In this document: positions 60,001 to 64,000 of the stretch, in pieces
How the letters are laid out: each line of letters opens with the position of its first letter
Numbering within the stretch: the first letter of the stretch is position 1
Assembly: GCA_021794835.1 (NCBI GenBank)
Contig: JAJYQA010000028.1
Span: 1 to 64,000 of the forward strand
Direction: 5' to 3'
From: Actinomycetes bacterium
GTDB lineage: Bacteria > Actinomycetota > Aquicultoria > Aquicultorales > Aquicultoraceae
Length of the DNA stretch: 64,000 nt
Notes under the pieces: generated by a model
The model's input: only the letters and a program-made list of their open reading frames with translations
Databases searched by the model: none
Told to the model about the DNA's origin: nothing
Translations under genes and position numbers: made by a program

Positions 60001-61228
60001 CGCCAAGCGCCATTCGGATACACTCTATACCCTCAACCCTGTCGGATCCGATAACCCGAATAGGGCTGGTTAAGAATATAAATTCAACGCCCTCTCGCTC
60101 GGCCTCTTCGATTTCCAGGTCGTTAGCCGGCATCTGATCGCGGGTCCGCCTGTAAATAAGGTAGACTTTTTCCACTCCGAGGCGAAGTGCGGTACGCGCC
60201 GAGTCTATCGCCACATTGCCTCCACCCATTACCGCAACTCTCTTGCCCAGCTCTACCTTTCCCTGTAAACTTACACTCCGCAAGAAGTTGATGCCCCTGA
60301 TAACACCCTTAATGTCATCATTTTCTATATGTGCTCTCTCTCCAGCCTGCGCACCTAATCCCAGAAAAACCGCGTCATAGCTGCTCTGTAGCTCATCTAA
60401 AGTAAGGTCTCTACCCAGGCGGTGATCAGTACGGATATCCACGCCAAGTTCAAAAAGCTGGTTTATCTCGTCGTCAAGAATGTCTTTTGGCAGGCGATAT
60501 GAGGGGATACCGTAGCGGAGCATGCCGCCTGGTTGGGGCATTGCCTCAAAGATAACCGTCTTATGCCCCTCAATAGCAAGGTAATAAGCTGCCGTAAGGC
60601 CCGCGGCCCCGCTGCCCACTATAGCGACTTTCTTGCCGGTTGGTAGTTTTACAGCTGGTTTGAAGTGCGTATCCGACAACCTGTCCATATCGGCGGCAAA
60701 GCGCTTAAGCCAGCATATGCTTACGCTGCCTCCCGCCAGGTTGCGCCGGCAGGCGTCCTCGCAGGGGCGCGTGCAGATGCGCCCAATAATCCCCGGAAAC
60801 GGGTTGGTTTGTTTTATAAGTTCGATTGCGTCCCGGTAGCGTTTCTGGGCAATCAGGCCGATATAGCCCTGGACATCGGTGCCGGCCGGGCAGGCCAGGG
60901 TGCACGGGGCGATGCAATCTGCCCAGTGGTCGGCAAACATTTCCTCAAGGCGCCTCTTCCGTATATCTTTTAACGCTTCTGTGCTGGTGTTGACAACCAT
61001 ACCGTCAGAGATTTTAGTTTTGCAGGCTTTAACCGGACTGCTTACCCCGGCAACCTCAACCACGCACATACCGCACTTTGCCCCGGGCTTTAACCGTGGA
61101 TCGTAGCATAGGTGAGGGATGCTGAGGCCGTTGGCAAGCGCGGCCTCGAGTATGGTCTGGTTCTCTTTGGCCCGGTAATGCTTGCCATCAATTTTAATGT
61201 TTAAACTTATTCTAACTATCGTTTCCAT
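57059..61228 (-). CDS. fdhA: Selenocysteine formate dehydrogenase fused to a GltD-like NAD(P)H module
   Basis: One chain of 1389 residues. The order is: NuoG-like 2Fe-2S domain (CYDPRL...CGMC), GltD-type 4Fe-4S and flavin domain (CTLACPAGTD, VAIVGSGAAGLTAAYYLA), a NAD(P)H-binding site (VAVMGGGNVAIDSARTAL), ferredoxin clusters (CIQCEKCVQIC, CEACGQCISACP), then the molybdopterin oxidoreductase with TCTYCGVGC and LCGKGRFG. The active site reads NCARL-Sec-HAPTV at residue 847, codon TGA at 58690-58688, exactly where known formate dehydrogenases have Sec or Cys. It should oxidise formate, or reduce CO2, with NAD(P). It ends opposite modC, which supplies molybdate. Confidence 0.93.
58660..58690 (-). 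promoter_or_regulatory. SECIS element of fdhA
   Basis: On the minus strand, after TGA (58690-58688), TGGTC (58674-58670) and GGCCA (58664-58660) pair around the loop GGTCT (58669-58665). The loop starts 18 bases after the TGA, as in Escherichia coli fdhF, which has the same GGUCU loop. Confidence 0.85.
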
Positions 61229-62078
61229 TACAAATCATTATTAGAATTATTTGGTTATAATATTATAATCAAATTAGGCATAATTGGTCGATACATAAAT
61301 AAAAGAAGATAGGCTAAATTCTGTTTAAAAATTAGGCTGTACGGGATAGCTTACCTCTTGTTAAATTTTTCTCTTTTACGGGAATCTACGCAAGCTAAAT
61401 GACGTAAACGGTCATCTAAGCACTGTAAGCGTTAAAAAAATAGATTTGAACGGCTTAGGGGTTTATTAAATTCCGACTATTATAGATAGAGTAGTTGGCT
61501 GCATTACGATTACTTATGCGGTATGATATGCGTTTAAAAATTCGGTTAAAATGGCAAGGCAAGTTTAACTAATTTGCCGTGTTTTCTCCGGTAATGTTTT
61601 TTATTTTTTCCGGCAAGCAGTACATTGAGTTTTATTTTCCTTTATGGCAGCCTCATCCATCTCTTGCCCGCAGCAAGAGCATAACCCTTGCTTCTTTCGC
61701 TCTTCCCTTGCAGCATCAGTCCAAGCTTGCCACCGGTGGTAGTCTGAACAATATTAGGTTTTAGTGGCTCCGTCAGATCGTCGGCTAGGGAAGATCGACA
61801 ATGGCTATTTGTATGCAATACTCCAAAATCTACGTCAAGCCCATTGGCTATAATCTTTTGTCTTGTTTTTGTTTGGGTTCAAGGGAAATAACATCTACCA
61901 ACCAGAACAGCAGTTTACGACTGAATCATAAATTAACGTTATATTAACGCTCTCGCTCTAAAGGGAATATAGGAAAAATTTCCATATTAATTATACGTTA
62001 TTTTGCTTGGAGGTTGCAAGCAATTTTATTTTAAGACCCTAATATCAAGCCTGGCACCTAATCCTAAGATGTTGTCAG
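61229..62078. other. Low-GC intergenic space with a gene fragment
   Basis: No confident gene lies here. Upstream of fdhA, near 61256-61272, is the palindrome TTATAATATTATAA, possibly part of its promoter. On the minus strand 61601-61753 is open and encodes a zinc-ribbon-like stretch, LCSCCGQEMDEAA then TQCTACRKK, without a start codon; it looks like the tail of a lost gene. The rest shows no repeat or RNA structure I can name. Confidence 0.45.
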
Positions 62079-62615
62079 CTACCCTTGCTCAAGTTGTAAA
62101 ACCCTTTCTTTGTAAAGTTCATGGATTAGGCTACTGTCGAATTTGCGAAAGGCTTCAAGCATCTGACCGCGTTCGTTTTGGCTGAAGTACTCCATAGATA
62201 GGGGAAAGAAATGCTTATCCTCTTTCTCGATATGCGCAGGATAAAACGTGCTAAGTATGCTCATTGTTCTATTAATGTCTGCCAAAGCCTCGTCACTTCC
62301 CCACTCATATCGCTCCTTGGCCCCAAGAAGTTCTTTGACAACCCCTCGTACGAAGGCGTGTTCCCGTATTAGCTCCTCCATCATAGCCTTGTGTTCGGGT
62401 AAGAGCGGCTTCACCCCTAGTTCACCAAAGAGGATATGCTCTTCCTTGCCATGGTGGCAGAAATCGGTATAGACCCTAAAGAAGTCGACGGCAATCTCGA
62501 TAAACTTTGGTTCTGCCTCCTTAGTTGCCTGTATCCTTGAAAGCTCACGCTGAATCAGCCTTACCATTCGCTCAATAAGCCTATGCTCTGACATCAATTG
62601 CCCGGTTGGCGCCAT
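62079..62615 (-). CDS. Hemerythrin-domain protein
   Basis: The 178-residue four-helix protein has the ligands of a di-iron hemerythrin: His in MSEHRLIE, HHGKEEH, EHAFVRG and HIEKEDKHFFP. Such proteins bind O2 or protect iron-sulfur repair, as in the DcrH/YtfE group. In an anaerobe it probably senses or scavenges oxygen or NO. ATG 62615 (MAPTGQLM) is chosen, since AAGGAG stands directly ahead; a longer start at 62636 overlaps it. No operon partner is seen. Confidence 0.87.
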   Translation of the reverse strand: MAPTGQLMSEHRLIERMVRLIQRELSRIQATKEAEPKFIEIAVDFFRVYTDFCHHGKEEHILFGELGVKPLLPEHKAMMEELIREHAFVRGVVKELLGAKERYEWGSDEALADINRTMSILSTFYPAHIEKEDKHFFPLSMEYFSQNERGQMLEAFRKFDSSLIHELYKERVLQLEQG

Positions 62616-62776
62616 GTGAATATCTCCTTTTGACACGTATTTACCCTTTTGCTGTAAACTATATTAGTGTCTGAAGCGAACACAGACCGTTAGTTTGGAT
62701 TGCCGAGGGATTGTTTTAAAGGTGAGGGTTTTTTTTAACTTAAGCTATTTCCAATTTTTAGATTAGAGATATATGC

Positions 62777-62812
62777 AGGAAAGGGTATTTTCTTAAGAAA
62801 ATACCCTTTCCT
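62777..62812. promoter_or_regulatory. 36-bp perfect palindrome at the yjbQ leader
   Basis: AGGAAAGGGTATTTTCTT (62777-62794) is followed at once by its exact complement (62795-62812). The palindrome ends at the AAGGAGGT ribosome-binding site (62813-62820) of the gene starting at 62825. No T-run follows, so it is not a standard terminator; it may be an operator or a hairpin that affects translation. Confidence 0.7.
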
Positions 62813-62824
62813 AAGGAGGTTGAA

Positions 62825-63220
62825 ATGTCTTTCACCGTCCCAACGTCTTTGCGTGTTGAGGTAAAAGATATCACGAGGGAGGTAGTTGCAGAGGTCGAGA
62901 AAAGTAAGGTAAAAAATGGTATTGTGCTTGTCTATGTTCCGCACTCGACCGCAGCACTTTTCATAAACGAAAATGAGAGTGGTCTAGTGAAGGACCTTAC
63001 CTGGATGGTAAAAGAGATCATCCCGAAAGGTAGATCCTTTGAGCACAACAGAATAGATAACAACGCGTGGTCTCATCTGGCAAGCGCCCTTTTAGGATGT
63101 AGCCTTACGCTTCCGGTGACTGGAGGCCGGATTGAGCGGGGGACCTGGCAGAATATCTTTTTAGTTGAACTTGATGGGCCACGTAACCGCAAGGTTGCCG
63201 TAAAGGTCATTGGCACCTAG
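62825..63220 (+). CDS. YjbQ/UPF0047 family protein
   Basis: The 131-residue protein has the YjbQ signature: VLVYVPHSTAALFINENESG, with the metal-binding His, then the SFEHNRIDNNAWSHLASALL and LPVTGGRIERGTWQNIFLVE blocks with two more ligands. Members are reported to have a weak thiamine-phosphate-synthase activity, so the biological role is uncertain. ATG 62825 has a strong AAGGAGGT site just behind a perfect palindrome. Confidence 0.92.
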   Translation: MSFTVPTSLRVEVKDITREVVAEVEKSKVKNGIVLVYVPHSTAALFINENESGLVKDLTWMVKEIIPKGRSFEHNRIDNNAWSHLASALLGCSLTLPVTGGRIERGTWQNIFLVELDGPRNRKVAVKVIGT

Positions 63221-63280
63221 TTACATATCTAAAACCGTGGGTAAAGAAAAAGTAACCTACAGGGATTGGAGGCAAATATT

Positions 63281-64000
63281 GTGAGTGGCGGTATAAAAAT
63301 TGGTAAGATATTCGGCATAGATGTGAGTCTTGACTATAGCTGGTTTATCATATTTGGGCTTCTAGCATTCGGATTGACTTTCGCTGTCTTCCCGCAGATG
63401 TCGCCAGGATTAGGCTTAGTCGCATATTTCGCTATGGGCCTTATAACTTCACTTCTTTTTTTTGGTTCTGTTCTTTTTCATGAGGCAATGCACTCGCTTG
63501 TAGCGAAAAGAAACGGTTTACAAATCGAAGGTATAAGGCTCATGGTTTTTGGCGGTGTCTCTGAATTGACCGAGGAACCCCGCTCACCTGGGGTTGAGTT
63601 TAGAATGGCGTTTGCAGGTCCGTTAAGTAGTTTGGTCCTTGGCGGAGTTTTTATCGGGATATTTTTTGCAGGCCGTGGGCTTAATCTAGGGCCTTTTATT
63701 AATGCGCCTACTTTTTGGTTGGGCTATATAAATTTATTGCTAGGCGTATTCAACCTGCTGCCCGGATTTCCGCTTGATGGCGGCCGGGTCTTAAGATCTG
63801 TAATTTGGTACTTTACCGGAAATTTAAGAAGAGCAACAAGCGTCGCCTCAGGGTTTGGTAAAGGGCTTGCCTACACGATGATTTTAGCCGGCATCCTGGG
63901 GCCGTTTCTTGGGAATCTTAGCTTGCTATGGTTTGTACTAATTGGATGGTACCTACTTAGGGCAGCTGATTCCGGCTATCGGCAGATTATCATTGAGGAA
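63281..64000 (+). CDS. Site-2 protease family (M50) membrane metalloprotease, partial
   Basis: The reading frame begins at GTG 63281 (GGAGG ahead) and runs off the right edge after 240 codons. It contains FGIDVSLDYSWFIIFGLLAF, the zinc motif HEAMH (residues 67-71), FAGPLSSLVLGG and LLPGFPLDGGRVLRS, whose Asp (residue 166) is the third zinc ligand. Six or so membrane helices are visible. Such proteases cut membrane-bound proteins; a C-terminal CBS pair, frequent in this group, would lie outside the window. Confidence 0.88.
   Translation, partial: MSGGIKIGKIFGIDVSLDYSWFIIFGLLAFGLTFAVFPQMSPGLGLVAYFAMGLITSLLFFGSVLFHEAMHSLVAKRNGLQIEGIRLMVFGGVSELTEEPRSPGVEFRMAFAGPLSSLVLGGVFIGIFFAGRGLNLGPFINAPTFWLGYINLLLGVFNLLPGFPLDGGRVLRSVIWYFTGNLRRATSVASGFGKGLAYTMILAGILGPFLGNLSLLWFVLIGWYLLRAADSGYRQIIIEE

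Noticed and set aside
61579-61764. 61-codon plus-strand frame in the 61-62 kb space
   Set aside because: The opposite strand encodes a clear zinc-ribbon-like pattern over the same bases, and the plus frame has no ribosome-binding site.
1-64000. CRISPR arrays, tRNA or rRNA genes, replication origin
   Set aside because: No regularly spaced direct repeats, tRNA-like T-loop words, rRNA segments or DnaA-box clusters were found on reading the intergenic spaces.

Overview
The window reads as a chromosomal segment of an anaerobic bacterium with Gram-positive-type gene order. The block rsmI-abrB-metG-tatD-yabE-ksgA-veg-ispE-ridA-spoVG-glmU-prs-rplY-pth (39.6-53.7 kb) matches the order known from Bacillus subtilis, but the spore genes yabG, sspF and spoVC-linked partners are missing. 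Together with many multiheme c-type cytochromes, System II haem attachment (ResB, CcsA, CcdA) and selenocysteine codons, this suggests a deep-branching, non-sporulating Actinomycetota or Bacillota lineage from a subsurface or sediment habitat. That placement is inference; there is no rRNA gene here.

Layout. 0-7.3 kb: a Fic remnant, a DUF3786 iron-sulfur protein, a gene-poor stretch with decayed coding, a leader mini-ORF followed by two cell-wall hydrolases, a large secreted Ig-like protein and a membrane TPR protein. 7.5-29.4 kb: the electron-transfer region. Eight cytochrome genes carry 81 classical CXXCH motifs plus two spaced variants. They comprise three 12-haem, two 10-haem and one 6-haem membrane-anchored NapC/NirT-like proteins, one secreted hexahaem protein and one secreted ~15-haem protein. 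A minus-strand operon (23.4 to 11.3 kb) runs lipoprotein remnant, O-antigen-ligase-like/TPR protein, TPR protein, two NHL beta-propeller proteins, 15-haem cytochrome, ResB, CcsA and a B12-type radical SAM enzyme. A divergent Rex-like repressor sits among the cytochromes. The simplest reading is a quinone-to-outside electron-transfer system with its own maturation genes; the strongly promoted, monocistronic hexahaem protein is a candidate for the extracellular (perhaps filament-forming) component.

29.4-33.9 kb: a copper island with a BlaI/CopY-type regulator, two unknown small proteins, CsoR and a CopA ATPase. The first metal-binding motif of CopA has an in-frame TGA exactly where the first Cys of GMTCASC should be, with a hairpin at the correct distance for a bacterial SECIS element. 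34-39.5 kb: a metallophosphoesterase, a Lon-like AAA protease, a triple-BON protein and a DUF362 ferredoxin protein. 39.6-53.7 kb: the conserved housekeeping block. 53.7-61.2 kb: a HTH/periplasmic-binding-domain regulator, modABC molybdate uptake and a very large formate dehydrogenase (2Fe-2S, GltD-like flavoprotein and molybdopterin domains in one chain) read through a TGA selenocysteine codon. This gene shows that the organism very probably decodes UGA as selenocysteine and makes the CopA reading credible. 62-64 kb: a hemerythrin-domain protein, YjbQ and a truncated site-2 protease gene.

Dispersed non-coding repeats occur in the intergenic spaces: a three-copy ~115-170 bp inverted-repeat element, a GTCATTGCGAG-type palindromic element, a 49-bp paired repeat and shorter words.
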